NCBI RefSeq assembly: GCF_009363655.1
Contig: NZ_CP045393.1
Coordinates: 1,922,001-1,986,000, forward strand
Length of the DNA: 64,000 bases
From: Roseovarius sp. THAF27
GTDB taxonomy: Bacteria; Pseudomonadota; Alphaproteobacteria; Rhodobacterales; Rhodobacteraceae
Direction of reading: 5' to 3'
This document shows positions 1 through 11,469 of the stretch, piece after piece. A model generated the notes under the pieces. That model made no database searches. It saw only the letters and a program-made list of their open reading frames with translations, and was not told the DNA's origin. The position numbers and the translations under genes are program-made. How positions within the stretch are numbered: position 1 is the first letter of the stretch; each line of letters opens with the position of its first letter.

Positions 1-159
1 GCCTACACCACCTGTTCGGTGCTGGACGAGGAGAACGCGGGCCAGGTGGCCGCCTTTCTCGCCGCGTCTTCGGGATGGGTGCAGGAGATCACCCGGCACT
101 GGCCGGTGTCGGAGGTGGGAGACGGTTTTTTCCTGTCGGTCCTGCGCAAGCCGCAATAG
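1..159 (+). CDS. rsmB: 16S rRNA m5C967 methyltransferase RsmB, C-terminal end only
   Basis: Only the last 52 residues are in the window. They contain a T-C-S-V-L-x-E-E-N stretch, the motif VI signature of the Fmu/RsmB/NSUN family of SAM-dependent RNA cytosine-5 methyltransferases, and finish with D-G-F-F-L-S-V-L-R-K, the usual final strand of RsmB/Sun proteins. The family methylates C967 of 16S rRNA in the cytoplasm. The SAM-binding and catalytic cysteine motifs lie outside the window, so activity cannot be judged. RsmF-type paralogues end similarly, so the exact family member is inferred. Confidence 0.75.
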   Translation, partial: AYTTCSVLDEENAGQVAAFLAASSGWVQEITRHWPVSEVGDGFFLSVLRKPQ

Positions 160-208
160 CAGAGCCGACACTGGCAATCGCAACCTAGACGTGTTCGCCG
201 TTTCAGCG

Positions 209-223
209 TTAATCTAACGTTAA
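209..223. promoter_or_regulatory. candidate CtrA box upstream of cckA
   Basis: The sequence TTAATCTAACGTTAA is an exact match to the TTAA-N7-TTAA motif bound by CtrA in alphaproteobacteria. It sits 35 bases before the likely cckA start, where promoter control is expected. A match of eight fixed bases can arise by chance, but TTAA is rare in this GC-rich chromosome and the target makes regulatory sense. If real, loss of CtrA from the island insertion downstream would change cckA expression. Confidence 0.55.
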
Positions 224-257
224 ATCCTGCCGCCTAAGACAGGCGACAGGAGATGGA

Positions 258-2579
258 TTGCTGGAGACTTGCCGGTTGGCTTCGATTACCGGAACCGTAC
301 TGCCCTTGCGCGATGCCGCGTCGCGGATCAGGCCGCGCTCCAGGACCGTTCTGGCGACGGGGCTGGGGTTTGGCGCGGGCGCGTTCGTGATGCCCGATCC
401 GCGGTTGCAGGTCGCATGCCTTTTTCTCGGCGCGATCCTGCTGATGTCGGCGCTCTGGATCGCCATCGTCCACGCGGCGGAAACGCGGTTTCGCAAGGGC
501 CTGGTGGAGGCCGCGGCGGATTTCATGGGGGAAGACGCGACGCCGGCCATCCTGACCGGGCGCGAGGGCGACATCCAATACGCCAACCGCGCGGCGCAGA
601 CCGCGTTTTCGGCCGACGAGGCCAGCACGCTGGCCGGGGCACTGAAGCACACCGTCGCCAACCCCGGCCCGATCCTCTACCGCCTGGAAAGCCGGGCCGA
701 CCTGCGCGGCTCGGCGCATGAGGATGTGGTCACGCGGGCGGGACATCTGCGGCTGAGCGTGCACCGCGCGGCGGCGGACCGATATATCTGGCGGATCGAG
801 AAATCCGCCGACCGCCCCTCGCGCGAGGCCGATCCGGTGCCGCTGCCGATGCTGACGGTGGGCCGGGGCGGGGCGGTTCTGTTCATGAATTCCGCGGCGC
901 GCGAACTGGTGGGTGAACGGGCGCGCACGCTCGACCGCATTTTTCCCAAGATGCCCCTGCGCTCGGGCCAGATCAACGACATCACCACCGCGCAGGGGCT
1001 GACGGCCTGCCTCGTCGTCGAGCTGGAGGGCGTGGCCGGCCGGCGCGAGGTGTTCCTGCTGCCGGGCGTGGCGCCGACCGAGCGGCAGCCGGACGGATGG
1101 GCATTCTTCGACGAATTGCCGGTGCCGCTGCTGAAACTGGCGCGCAACGGCGAGGTTCAGATCTCGAACCGCCCGGCGCGGGACCTTCTGGGCGCCGAGG
1201 CGTGCTGCGGCAAGACGCTGTCGGACCTGATGGAGGGGCTCGGCCGGTCGATCCCGGACTGGCTCGATGACGCGGCCGCCGGTCGGGGCGGGGTGCATTC
1301 GGAATTCCTGCGGGTCAGGCGCGACGACCGCGAAACCTTCGTGCAGGTCACGCTCAACCGCGCGATGGAGGCGGGCGAGACGGTTCTGATCGCGGTGCTG
1401 AACGACGCGACCAAGCTGAAGACCCTGGAAGAGCAGTTCGTGCAAAGCCAGAAGATGCAGGCGATCGGGCAACTGGCCGGCGGCGTGGCGCATGATTTCA
1501 ACAACCTGCTGACCGCCATCGCGGGGCATTGCGACCTGCTGTTGCTGCGCCACGATCAGGGCGACCCGGATTACGGCGACCTTGTGCAGATCAACCAGAA
1601 CGCCAACCGGGCCGCCGCCCTGGTCAGCCAGCTGCTGGCCTATTCGCGCAAGCAGACGCTGCGCCCCGAGGTCATGGACCTGCGTGACATGCTGTCGGAA
1701 CTGACGCATCTTCTGAACCGGCTGGTGGGCGAGAGGGTGATCCTGTCGCTCAGTCACGACCCGACTCTGTGGTCGATCCGCGCCGACAAGCGGCAGCTGG
1801 AACAGGTGCTGATGAACCTCGTGGTGAACGCCCGCGACGCCATGCCGGAGGGCGGCGACATCCGCATCGCCACAGAGAACGTCACCCTGGACGAACCGCT
1901 GCGCCGCGACCGCGCGGTGGTGGCGCCGGGCCGCTATGTGCGTGTCAGCGTCACGGACGAGGGGCAGGGGATATCCCAGGACAAGATCCAGAAGGTGTTC
2001 GAGCCGTTCTTCACCACCAAGCGCACCGGCGAGGGCACGGGCCTCGGCTTGTCCACGGCCTACGGGATCGTGAAGCAGACCGGCGGTTTCATCTTCGTGG
2101 ACAGCCACGAAGGGAAGGGCGCCACCTTCCAGGTGCTGCTTCCGGCGCATGAAACCGTCGACACGCCGATGGCCCAGGCGGACCCGGCGCCGGCCCTCGC
2201 GGCCAAGACCGACGGCGTGGTGCTGCTGGTGGAAGACGAGGCGCCCGTGCGGGCCTTCGCCAGCCGCGCGTTGCAGCTGCGCGGGATGACGGTGCTGGAG
2301 GCCGACTCGGCCGAATCGGCGCTCGACCTTCTGGAGGATACGTCGCTGAAGGTCGATGTCTTCGTCTCCGACGTCGTGATGCCGGGGATCGACGGCCCGA
2401 GCTGGGTGCTGAAGGCCCTGGAGGAGCGCCCGGAGACGCAGGTCGTGTTCATGTCCGGCTATGCGGAGGAGGCGTTCGGCGAGATCCAGTCGCGAATCCC
2501 GAATTCGACTTTTCTGCCCAAACCCTTTTCCCTCACCGAGCTGACCGAGACCGTCCAGCACCAGCTGGCCCAGGGCTGA
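258..2579 (+). CDS. cckA: hybrid sensor histidine kinase CckA
   Basis: CckA is the membrane kinase/phosphatase that feeds phosphate through ChpT to CtrA. Two hydrophobic segments lie at about residues 30-72, followed by PAS-like regions to about residue 395. The H-box G-G-V-A-H-D-F-N-N-L has its phospho-acceptor at H412. The HATPase domain has an N-box (N-L-V-V-N-A-R-D-A-M) and a G-box (G-E-G-T-G-L-G-L-S). The C-terminal receiver runs from about residue 650 with acceptor Asp at about D705 (V-S-D-V-V-M-P). Length (773) and domain order fit CckA. The TTG start is uncertain: the nearby ATG at 253 is in another frame. The kinase is intact although ctrA in this window is split. Confidence 0.9.
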   Translation: MLETCRLASITGTVLPLRDAASRIRPRSRTVLATGLGFGAGAFVMPDPRLQVACLFLGAILLMSALWIAIVHAAETRFRKGLVEAAADFMGEDATPAILTGREGDIQYANRAAQTAFSADEASTLAGALKHTVANPGPILYRLESRADLRGSAHEDVVTRAGHLRLSVHRAAADRYIWRIEKSADRPSREADPVPLPMLTVGRGGAVLFMNSAARELVGERARTLDRIFPKMPLRSGQINDITTAQGLTACLVVELEGVAGRREVFLLPGVAPTERQPDGWAFFDELPVPLLKLARNGEVQISNRPARDLLGAEACCGKTLSDLMEGLGRSIPDWLDDAAAGRGGVHSEFLRVRRDDRETFVQVTLNRAMEAGETVLIAVLNDATKLKTLEEQFVQSQKMQAIGQLAGGVAHDFNNLLTAIAGHCDLLLLRHDQGDPDYGDLVQINQNANRAAALVSQLLAYSRKQTLRPEVMDLRDMLSELTHLLNRLVGERVILSLSHDPTLWSIRADKRQLEQVLMNLVVNARDAMPEGGDIRIATENVTLDEPLRRDRAVVAPGRYVRVSVTDEGQGISQDKIQKVFEPFFTTKRTGEGTGLGLSTAYGIVKQTGGFIFVDSHEGKGATFQVLLPAHETVDTPMAQADPAPALAAKTDGVVLLVEDEAPVRAFASRALQLRGMTVLEADSAESALDLLEDTSLKVDVFVSDVVMPGIDGPSWVLKALEERPETQVVFMSGYAEEAFGEIQSRIPNSTFLPKPFSLTELTETVQHQLAQG

Positions 2580-2602
2580 CGGCGCGGACCGGCGCAGGCG
2601 GG

Positions 2603-2622
2603 ATCCCGGTGGTTTCCGGGAT
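2603..2622 (+). terminator. possible weak terminator after cckA
   Basis: A 7-bp perfect stem (ATCCCGG/CCGGGAT, 6-base loop) begins 23 bases after the cckA stop. No T tract follows, so this is a weak or factor-assisted terminator at best. The remaining bases up to 2731 show nothing recognisable. Confidence 0.3.
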
Positions 2623-2731
2623 GCGTTATGTCGAGCACATCAGGGAAAGACGGTGTCCGCGCCCTCTTGCCCTGAGACACCACTTCGGATGGATGCGCTG
2701 CGCAGGGCACGCGATGCCGCCTGCGGCTGCC

Positions 2732-3376
2732 TCAGTGATGCGGCGGCAGAACCCCGTTGGCGAGCGGCACGAAGGCGCCGTCCGCGCCGATTCCGTCGTA
2801 GAGTTGGTATTCGACCGCGAATTTCCGGCGGTAGCGCGCCTCGACATCGGCCGAGAGGGTGAGCGCCATGTCCGGGGACGCGTTCATGCGCCGCGTCTCG
2901 ATCTCGATCCCGAGACGGGTTTCGAGAAAACGCCGCAGCCCGTCCTGATCCTCGTAGCGGAAAAGATGGGTGACCGCGGTGCCGTTGTTCTGCGGCTCGA
3001 GGAATTTCGTCTGCGAGCCGACCTGCGCAAAGGCGGCGCGCTTGCCTTTCATGTACTCGGTGACGAAGGCGTCGAAGCTGATCCCGTGGGTGGAATTGCG
3101 GGCCTGCTCCTGGCCCGGACGCTGACGGTAGCGATACCAGCTGCCCAGCCAGTCCAGCGGATCGCGCATCACCGCGAGCACGTCGAATCCCTCTCCCATG
3201 AATTTCTCGATCGCCGGGCGGAAGAAGCGGTTGTAGCGAAAGACCGGCGCGTGCTTCAGCTCGGGCGGCTGGCGCACGACGATGGCCGCGCGCGGCGCAA
3301 GGGCGGCCTCGTAGGCGGTGGTGCCGGTCTTGGGGACCGACAGAAACACGAGCTTTTCGTTTGAAAACACCAGCAT
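2732..3376 (-). CDS. sulfotransferase family protein
   Basis: A 214-residue protein starting M-L-V-F-S-N-E-K and carrying P-K-T-G-T-T at about residues 15-20, the 5'-phosphosulfate-binding loop of PAPS-dependent sulfotransferases. A second motif, R-D-P-L-D-W-L-G-S-W, matches the 3'-phosphate-binding R-D-P segment. The family transfers sulfate from PAPS to carbohydrate or other acceptors; the acceptor here is unknown. The frame stays open upstream, but the start at 3376 puts the P-loop in its usual N-terminal position. It is divergent from recA and shares its upstream region. Confidence 0.75.
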   Translation of the reverse strand: MLVFSNEKLVFLSVPKTGTTAYEAALAPRAAIVVRQPPELKHAPVFRYNRFFRPAIEKFMGEGFDVLAVMRDPLDWLGSWYRYRQRPGQEQARNSTHGISFDAFVTEYMKGKRAAFAQVGSQTKFLEPQNNGTAVTHLFRYEDQDGLRRFLETRLGIEIETRRMNASPDMALTLSADVEARYRRKFAVEYQLYDGIGADGAFVPLANGVLPPHH

Positions 3377-3489
3377 AGAAGATTTCGCCCGCTTGCCTGC
3401 TCTTGGTAACCCCTCTTTAACCCATCGCTGCAAACATCGGAAAGGAACAAATTCGTTGAAATGTTCTCCTTTTGTCTCCATAACGTGTG

Positions 3490-3504
3490 GAACAAGAGGT
3501 GAAC
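3490..3504. promoter_or_regulatory. SOS box (LexA operator) of recA
   Basis: GAACAAGAGGTGAAC is an exact GAAC-N7-GAAC direct repeat. Its other strand reads GTTC-N7-GTTC, the alphaproteobacterial LexA operator. It lies about 67 bases upstream of the recA start, the expected place for DNA-damage control of recA. Confidence 0.8.
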
Positions 3505-3570
3505 GAAAGCAGCGGCCGGACGGCGGGAAGACAGCGATAGACGCCCCGTCTGGCGTGTGAAATAAGGGAA

Positions 3571-4659
3571 ATGACAGGTATGGCAACGGCAGATCTTTTG
3601 AACATGGACAGCAAGAAGCAAGCAGACCGCCAGAAGGCGCTCGACAGCGCGCTGGCGCAGATCGAACGGCAATTCGGCAAGGGGTCGATCATGAAACTGG
3701 GCGCCGACAACCCGGCGCAGGACATCGAATCGACCTCGACCGGCTCGCTGGGGCTTGACATCGCGCTTGGCATCGGCGGGCTGCCCAAGGGCCGGATCGT
3801 GGAGATTTACGGCCCCGAAAGCTCGGGCAAGACGACGCTGACGCTGCATTGCGTGGCCGAGGAACAGAAAAAGGGCGGCGTCTGCGCCTTTGTCGATGCC
3901 GAGCACGCGCTGGACCCGATCTATGCCAAGAAGCTGGGCGTGGATCTGGACGAACTGTTGATTTCGCAGCCCGACACCGGCGAGCAGAGCCTGGAGATCG
4001 TGGATACGCTGGTGCGCTCGGGCGCCGTGAGCATGGTGGTGGTCGACTCCGTCGCCGCTCTGACGCCGAAATCGGAACTAGAGGGCGACATGGGCGACAG
4101 CAGCGTGGGCGTCCACGCCCGCCTGATGAGCCAGGCCATGCGCAAGCTGACCGGCTCGATCAGCCGCAGCAAGTGCACGGTGATCTTCATCAACCAGATC
4201 CGCATGAAGATCGGCGTGATGTTCGGCAGCCCGGAGACGACGACGGGCGGCAACGCGCTGAAATTCTACAGCTCGGTGCGGCTGGACATTCGCCGGATCG
4301 GGTCGATCAAGGACCGCGACGAGGTGGTGGGCAACCAGACCCGCGTGAAAGTGGTCAAGAACAAGGTCGCGCCGCCCTTCAAGCAGGTCGAGTTCGACAT
4401 CATGTATGGCGAGGGCGTGTCCAAGACCGGCGAATTGCTGGACCTGGGCGTGGCGGCCGGCGTGGTCGAAAAGTCCGGCAGCTGGTTCAGCTACGGTGAC
4501 GAGCGCATCGGCCAGGGCCGCGAGAACGCCAAGAACTTCCTGAAGGAAAACAAGAAGATCGCCTACGAGATCGAGGACAAAATCCGTGGCGCGCACGGGC
4601 TTGATTTCAACATTCCAGGCGGCGCGGACGCGACCGCCGAGGACGTGCTGGACGACTGA
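3571..4659 (+). CDS. recA: recombinase RecA
   Basis: RecA forms filaments on single-stranded DNA, drives strand exchange and triggers LexA self-cleavage. The 362-residue product has Walker [10 protein letters not shown], the Walker B region V-V-V-D-S-V-A-A-L, and the L2 loop region with [10 protein letters not shown]. Length matches the family. Two starts are close: ATG 3571, preceded by an A-A-G-G-G-A ribosome site, and ATG 3580; the first is given because the second has its purine tract too close. The promoter has an SOS box and a strong hairpin follows the gene, so it is probably a single-gene unit. Confidence 0.97.
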   Translation: MTGMATADLLNMDSKKQADRQKALDSALAQIERQFGKGSIMKLGADNPAQDIESTSTGSLGLDIALGIGGLPKGRIVEIYGPESSGKTTLTLHCVAEEQKKGGVCAFVDAEHALDPIYAKKLGVDLDELLISQPDTGEQSLEIVDTLVRSGAVSMVVVDSVAALTPKSELEGDMGDSSVGVHARLMSQAMRKLTGSISRSKCTVIFINQIRMKIGVMFGSPETTTGGNALKFYSSVRLDIRRIGSIKDRDEVVGNQTRVKVVKNKVAPPFKQVEFDIMYGEGVSKTGELLDLGVAAGVVEKSGSWFSYGDERIGQGRENAKNFLKENKKIAYEIEDKIRGAHGLDFNIPGGADATAEDVLDD

Positions 4660-4723
4660 CGGAACGGAGACGGCCCACTCCGGAAAGGGCCCGCGCCACC
4701 GACGGGTGGCGGAGAATATTCGG

Positions 4724-4753
4724 GGAAGGGCCGTCCGACGGGGCGGCCTTTCC
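4724..4753 (+). terminator. recA terminator
   Basis: A 13-bp imperfect stem (arms 4724-4736 and 4741-4753, two wobble positions) with a 4-base loop is followed by TCTTTTCC. It lies 65 bases after the recA stop and before alaS. Confidence 0.7.
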
Positions 4754-4860
4754 TCTTTTCCGGGCGCCGCGCGCGACTCGGACCGCCACCTTCTGTGGAC
4801 AGTCAAATGGCTTGGCGTTACACGGGTTCGACGCAACTTTTGCCTTCGGACCAGACCTTC

Positions 4861-7542
4861 ATGCCCACGCTCAACGAGATCCGCTCGACCTTCCTTAGTT
4901 TCTTTGAACGCAACGGCCACGAGGTGGTGCCGAGCAGCCCTCTGGTGCCGCGCAACGACCCGACGCTGATGTTCACCAATTCCGGCATGGTTCAGTTCAA
5001 GAACCTGTTCACCGGCGTCGAGAAACGCGACTATTCCCGCGCCACCACCAGCCAGAAATGCGTGCGGGCGGGGGGCAAGCACAATGACCTCGACAATGTG
5101 GGCTATACCGCGCGGCACCACACGTTTTTCGAGATGCTTGGGAATTTCAGCTTCGGCGATTACTTCAAGCGCGAGGCGATCCCCTATGCGTGGGACCTGC
5201 TGACCAAGGATTTCGGGATCGACAAGTCGAAGCTCCTGGTCACGGTCTATCACACCGACGACGAGGCGGCGGAGATATGGAAGAAGCACGCGGGCCTCAG
5301 CGATGACCGGATCATTCGCATCGCCACGGATGACAATTTCTGGTCGATGGGCGCGACAGGCCCCTGTGGGCCGTGCACCGAGATCTTCTATGACCACGGG
5401 CCCGAGATCTGGGGCGGCCCTCCGGGCAGCCCGGAGGAGGATGGCGACCGGTTCATCGAGATATGGAACCTCGTCTTCATGCAGAACGAGCGGTTCGAGG
5501 ATGGCAGCCAGGTGGATCTGGACATGCAGTCGATCGACACCGGCATGGGGCTGGAGCGGATCGGTGCGCTGTTGCAGGGCAAGCACGACAATTACGACAC
5601 CGACCTGATGCGCAGCCTGATCGAGGCGAGCGCGCATGTGACGGATGGGGCGCCGGACGGGCCCGGCAACGTGCATCACCGGGTGATCGCGGACCATTTG
5701 CGCTCGACGTCGTTCCTGATTGCAGACGGGGTGATGCCGTCGAACGAGGGGCGCGGCTATGTGCTCCGCCGGATCATGCGGCGGGCGATGCGGCACGCGC
5801 ATCTCTTGGGCGCGCAGGACCCGGTGATGTACCGGCTGGTGTCCAATCTGGTCGGGCTGATGGGCCAGGCCTTCCCCGAGTTGGGCCGGGCGCAGCCGCT
5901 GATCGAGGAAACGCTGGAACTGGAGGAAAAGCGGTTCAAGCAGACGCTGGACCGGGGTCTGCGCCTCTTGGACGACGAGTTGGGCAAGCTGGGCGATGGC
6001 GCGGCGCTGCCGGGCGAGGCGGCGTTCAAGCTCTATGACACCTACGGCTTTCCGCTGGACCTGACGCAGGATGCGCTGCGCGAGAAGGGCCGCGAGGTGG
6101 ATGTGGCCGGATTCGATGCGGCGATGGAAGAGCAGAAGGACAAGGCCCGCGCGGCATGGTCCGGCAGTGGCGAGGCGGCCGACGCGACCGTTTGGTTCGA
6201 TCTGGCCGAGAAACACAGTGCCACGGATTTCCTGGGGTACGACACCGAAACCGCCGAGGGCGTGGTGCAGGCGATCGTCGTGGATGGCGAACTTTCAAAT
6301 AGCTTAAACCATAACTATCCCAAGGCTTGGGTCGTTTTTAACCAGACGCCGTTCTACGCCGAGGCGGGCGGTCAGGTGGCAGACCATGGCTTCGTGCGTA
6401 GCTTCGCAAACGGCATCCTAAAATTTTCGGGACGGGTAAGTGACGTGCAGAAGCGCGCTGGCGGCCTGTCAGCGCATTTCGTAACGTTCGAGGAGGGCGG
6501 CACGCTTAGTCCGGGCGACCCGGTGAAGCTGGAGGTGGACCATGTCCGCCGCACCGCGATCCGGTCGAACCATTCGGCCACGCACCTGCTGCACGAGGCG
6601 TTGCGCAAGGCGTTGGGCGATCACGTGGCGCAGCGCGGGAGCCTGAATGCGCCCGACCGGCTGCGGTTCGATTTCAGCCATGGCAAGGGGCTGACGCTGG
6701 AGGAGATCCGCCAGGTCGAGGAAGAGGTCAACGCCTTCATCCGCCAGAACGGCAAGGTCGAAACCCGGATCATGACGCCCGATGATGCGCGGGAGATCGG
6801 GGCGCAGGCGCTGTTCGGCGAGAAATACGGCGACGAGGTGCGCGTGGTCTCGATGGGGTCCGAGGATGGCTCGGCCAAGGGGCTGGACGGGCAGACCTAT
6901 TCCATCGAGCTGTGCGGCGGCACCCATGTGCGGCAGACTGGCGATATCGGCCTCTTTGTCATGGTGGGGGAAGGCGCGTCCAGTTCCGGCGTGCGCCGGA
7001 TCGAGGCGCTGACCGGGCCGGAGGCCTTCCGGTACCTCAGCGAGCAGGATCACCGCATGGCGGCACTTGCGTCGGAGTTGAAGGCGCAGCCGGGCGACGT
7101 GCTGGACCGTGTGCGCGCTCTGATGGACGAGCGCAAGGCGCTGGCCAACGAGGTGACGCAGCTGAAGCGCGAGCTGGCCATGGGCGGCGGTGGCACGTCT
7201 GGCCCCGAGGCCAAGGACGTGAACGGCGTGAAGTTCCTGGCCCAAGTGTTGTCTGGCGTGTCGGGACGCGACCTGCCGCCGCTGATGGATGAGATGAAGA
7301 CGCGGATCGGCTCGGGCGCGGTGCTGCTGATTGCCGATGCCGATGGCAAGGCTGCCGTGGCCGCGGGCGTGACGAAGGACTTGACCGACACCCTGTCGGC
7401 GGTCGATCTTGTCCGGGCCGCCGTGGCGGAGCTGGGCGGCAAGGGCGGCGGAGGCCGACCCGACATGGCGCAGGGCGGGGCGGCGAGCACCGACAACGCC
7501 GAAGCCGCCATCGCGGCGGCGGAACAGGTGTTGCAGGGCTGA
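4861..7542 (+). CDS. alaS: alanine--tRNA ligase
   Basis: AlaRS charges tRNA-Ala and edits mischarged Ser/Gly. The 893-residue product begins [15 protein letters not shown], the standard N-terminus, so the start is set at 4861 although the frame opens earlier. Class II motif 2 ([18 protein letters not shown]) is present. The editing-domain zinc motifs are present: H-S-A-T-H-L-L-H near residue 575 and C-G-G-T-H near residue 685. The C-terminal domain has the glycine-rich D-x-K-A-A-V-A-A-G region and [14 protein letters not shown] stretch at about 6288-6485 uses AT-rich codons unlike the rest of the gene. Confidence 0.96.
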   Translation: MPTLNEIRSTFLSFFERNGHEVVPSSPLVPRNDPTLMFTNSGMVQFKNLFTGVEKRDYSRATTSQKCVRAGGKHNDLDNVGYTARHHTFFEMLGNFSFGDYFKREAIPYAWDLLTKDFGIDKSKLLVTVYHTDDEAAEIWKKHAGLSDDRIIRIATDDNFWSMGATGPCGPCTEIFYDHGPEIWGGPPGSPEEDGDRFIEIWNLVFMQNERFEDGSQVDLDMQSIDTGMGLERIGALLQGKHDNYDTDLMRSLIEASAHVTDGAPDGPGNVHHRVIADHLRSTSFLIADGVMPSNEGRGYVLRRIMRRAMRHAHLLGAQDPVMYRLVSNLVGLMGQAFPELGRAQPLIEETLELEEKRFKQTLDRGLRLLDDELGKLGDGAALPGEAAFKLYDTYGFPLDLTQDALREKGREVDVAGFDAAMEEQKDKARAAWSGSGEAADATVWFDLAEKHSATDFLGYDTETAEGVVQAIVVDGELSNSLNHNYPKAWVVFNQTPFYAEAGGQVADHGFVRSFANGILKFSGRVSDVQKRAGGLSAHFVTFEEGGTLSPGDPVKLEVDHVRRTAIRSNHSATHLLHEALRKALGDHVAQRGSLNAPDRLRFDFSHGKGLTLEEIRQVEEEVNAFIRQNGKVETRIMTPDDAREIGAQALFGEKYGDEVRVVSMGSEDGSAKGLDGQTYSIELCGGTHVRQTGDIGLFVMVGEGASSSGVRRIEALTGPEAFRYLSEQDHRMAALASELKAQPGDVLDRVRALMDERKALANEVTQLKRELAMGGGGTSGPEAKDVNGVKFLAQVLSGVSGRDLPPLMDEMKTRIGSGAVLLIADADGKAAVAAGVTKDLTDTLSAVDLVRAAVAELGGKGGGGRPDMAQGGAASTDNAEAAIAAAEQVLQG

Positions 7543-7566
7543 GGCTCGCGTGAGAAGGGGAACGAC

Positions 7567-7851
7567 ATGGCGGCCTACCTGATTGCGCGGATCAACGTGA
7601 CTGATCCCGAGGATTACAAGGCCTATGCCAGCCAGACCGTGGCGCTGGCCGAGGCCTTCGGCGGTCGGTTCCTGGCCAAGGGCGGCACCCAGACGCAGGT
7701 CGAGGGGATCAGCCCGGACCGGCACGTGATCATCGAGTTCCCCGACCACCAGGCGGCGCTGGACTGGTACAATTCGGAGGCGTATCAGCGCATCCTGCCC
7801 ATGGCGACCTCGTCGAGCGAGCGCGATATCGTCATCGTGGACGGAGTTTGA
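7567..7851 (+). CDS. DUF1330 family protein, first of a tandem pair
   Basis: A 94-residue soluble protein of the dimeric alpha/beta-barrel (ferredoxin-like) DUF1330 family. Typical features are A-Y-L-I-A-R-I-x-V-T-D-P-x-x-Y at the N-terminus and W-Y-x-S-E-x-Y-Q near residue 65. No enzymatic role is established for the family. It follows alaS by 24 bases and precedes a related gene by 12 bases, so the two probably arose by duplication and are co-transcribed. Confidence 0.85.
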   Translation: MAAYLIARINVTDPEDYKAYASQTVALAEAFGGRFLAKGGTQTQVEGISPDRHVIIEFPDHQAALDWYNSEAYQRILPMATSSSERDIVIVDGV

Positions 7852-7863
7852 GGAGTTAAAGAC

Positions 7864-8151
7864 ATGCCGGCACTCTGGATTGCCCATGTGACCGTGACCG
7901 ACGAGGAGGCCTATGGCCGCTATGCCAAGCTGGCCGGTCCGGCGATCGAGGCGCATGGCGGGCATTTCATCGCCCGCGGCGCGCGGTACGTGCAGCTGGA
8001 AGGCAACGACCGGGCGCGCAACGTGGTGGCCAAGTTCCCCTCGCTGGAGGCGGCGGAGGAGTGCTATCGCTCGGACGCCTATCAAGAGGCGCTGGACCAT
8101 GCGCGGAACGCGTCCGAACGTGATCTGGTGATCGTGGAAACCTCGGAATAG
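7864..8151 (+). CDS. DUF1330 family protein, second of a tandem pair
   Basis: A 95-residue paralogue of the preceding gene with the same layout: an [11 protein letters not shown] start, a central G-G-H-F-I-A-R-G strand, and a C-terminal [10 protein letters not shown]. The pair keep fold-defining positions but differ widely elsewhere, so the duplication is not recent. Its stop overlaps the GTG start of the MOSC gene by one base, suggesting translational coupling. Confidence 0.85.
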   Translation: MPALWIAHVTVTDEEAYGRYAKLAGPAIEAHGGHFIARGARYVQLEGNDRARNVVAKFPSLEAAEECYRSDAYQEALDHARNASERDLVIVETSE

Positions 8152-8642
8152 TGCAGGGCCGACTGGCCGAAATCATGGCGCGGCACGCGGGCGAGGGCCG
8201 GGTGGCGTGGATCGGGCTGCGGCCGGAGCGATTGGCCGATCCGGTGAGCGTCGAGGTGGCGGATCTGGGTGAGGCGGGCCTTGACGGAGACCATGCACGG
8301 GCCGGGAAACGCGCGTTGACGCTGATCCAGGCGGAGCATCTACAGGTGATCGCGGCGCTGGCCGGGATCAGCGAAGTACCGCCCGAGTTGTTGCGGCGCA
8401 ACGTGGTGGTCTCTGGCATCAACCTGACCGCCTTGCGCAATCATCCCGTTCGGATCGGCAAGGCCGTGATCGAGGTCACCGCGCCTTGTGCGCCCTGTTC
8501 GCGGATGGAAACGGCACTTGGGCACGGCGGGTATAACGCCATGCGCGGGCATGGTGGGTGGTGTGCGCGGGTGTTGGAACCGGGGCGGATCGCGGTGGGC
8601 GATAGCGTCGCACGGGCTGGAACCGACAACGGCACGGCCTAG
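8151..8642 (+). CDS. MOSC domain-containing protein
   Basis: A 163-residue protein of the MOSC (molybdenum cofactor sulfurase C-terminal) family, related to YiiM/YuaD-like sulfur-carrier proteins. It has G-L-D-G-D-H-A near residue 45 and a conserved cysteine in [10 protein letters not shown] near residue 115, the expected persulfide site. The family moves sulfur to molybdenum cofactor or other acceptors; the partner here is unknown. The GTG start overlaps the upstream stop by one base (TAGTG), which decides the start. Confidence 0.8.
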   Translation: MQGRLAEIMARHAGEGRVAWIGLRPERLADPVSVEVADLGEAGLDGDHARAGKRALTLIQAEHLQVIAALAGISEVPPELLRRNVVVSGINLTALRNHPVRIGKAVIEVTAPCAPCSRMETALGHGGYNAMRGHGGWCARVLEPGRIAVGDSVARAGTDNGTA

Positions 8643-8671
8643 AATTTCCTTCGATCTGAACGGAGGTGCCG

Positions 8672-9217
8672 ATGCGACTGATTTCCCTGATCCTGATTCT
8701 GATCCTGCCGGGGGCCGTGGCTGCGCAGGACTGGAGCCTGTTGAAGGAGCCGGGCACGGTGGCCTTGATGCGCCATGCACTGGCGCCCGGCGTCGGCGAT
8801 CCGGCGAATTTCGATCTGGAGGATTGCAGCACGCAAAGGGTGCTGGACGAACGGGGTCGCGAGCAGGCCCGGCAGATCGGCACTGCGATGCGCGAAGCGG
8901 GTATTCAGTTCGATGCCGTATGGACCAGCCAATGGTGCCGCTGCGTCGATACGGCAGAGCTTCTCGATATGGGCACGCCCGAGGAATTCCCCGCGCTCAA
9001 CTCGCATTTCGCGGGGCAGGGTGATCCCGAAGGACAGGCGGCGGAAGTCATGGCCCGGATCGCCAAGACGCCCGAAGATGCGCGGCTTTTACTGGTGACG
9101 CACCAAGTGAATGTGTCGGAACTGAGCGGCACCGGCACCACCTCGGGCGAGATTATCGTGACCCGGCGCACGGATGACGGGCTGGAGGTTGTCGGGCGGA
9201 TCGCAGTCTCGCCCTGA
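8672..9217 (+). CDS. exported histidine phosphatase family protein
   Basis: A 181-residue protein with a Sec signal peptide (hydrophobic L-I-S-L-I-L-I-L-I-L, cleavage near A-V-A-A-Q-D). A R-H-A motif follows near residue 31, matching the R-H-G catalytic histidine of branch 2/SixA-like histidine phosphatases. Later W-C-R-C-x-D-T-A-E and T-H-Q-V-N-V-S fit the second arginine and histidine positions. It is probably periplasmic; the substrate is unknown. A GGAGG ribosome site 5 bases before ATG 8672 sets the start. Confidence 0.8.
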   Translation: MRLISLILILILPGAVAAQDWSLLKEPGTVALMRHALAPGVGDPANFDLEDCSTQRVLDERGREQARQIGTAMREAGIQFDAVWTSQWCRCVDTAELLDMGTPEEFPALNSHFAGQGDPEGQAAEVMARIAKTPEDARLLLVTHQVNVSELSGTGTTSGEIIVTRRTDDGLEVVGRIAVSP

Positions 9218-9221
9218 CGTT

Positions 9222-9575
9222 TCATTCAAGATCGGTCTGAATCCATTCCGGAGACAGATGGATATCGGTCGACACCAACCGGCCGGGACCGAGATTGACG
9301 AATTTGTGCGGCACCTCGGCGGGCGCGCGCAGGACATCGCCCGCCTCGGCCTCGATCACGTCGTCGCCGATGGTATAGCGGGCGCGGCCTTCGCGGAGGA
9401 TGAACACCTCGTCATACGGGTGCGTATGCAGGGGCGGGCCCTTGCCCGTTTCTTCGAACTCTACAAAAAGAACGGTGATATCGGTGCCGAGATCCTTGCC
9501 TTCGAAATGACCCGTCCAACTGTTGGCATCTTTAGCCCAGTCAGCGCGGGTCAGTTTAAGGGGTTTATCGGCCAC
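9222..9575 (-). CDS. cupin domain protein
   Basis: A 117-residue single-domain cupin. Motif 1 reads P-P-L-H-T-H-P-Y-D-E-V-F-I-L-x-E-G, giving the two histidines and glutamate that usually bind a metal. Motif 2 reads A-P-A-E-V-P-H-K-F-V-N with the third histidine. Substrate and reaction are unknown. The stop faces the phosphatase stop 4 bases away. It starts 3 bases downstream of the typA stop on the same strand and may be read through from it. Confidence 0.8.
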   Translation of the reverse strand: MADKPLKLTRADWAKDANSWTGHFEGKDLGTDITVLFVEFEETGKGPPLHTHPYDEVFILREGRARYTIGDDVIEAEAGDVLRAPAEVPHKFVNLGPGRLVSTDIHLSPEWIQTDLE

Positions 9576-9578
9576 AGT

Positions 9579-11399
<1,821 letters not shown>

Positions 11400-11469
11400 T
11401 GGGGTATCCTTGGTGGTTTGGTGGTGGCCCTAAGGGCTTTGCGCGTCAATTGCCAGAGGGAAAAAGGTG

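Noticed and set aside
234..2561. Long open frame on the minus strand opposite cckA (775 codons)
   Set aside because: It is the antisense frame of a clear, conserved kinase; its residue composition (Arg, His, Gln, Ala rich) is typical of shadow frames in high-GC DNA and it has no family features.
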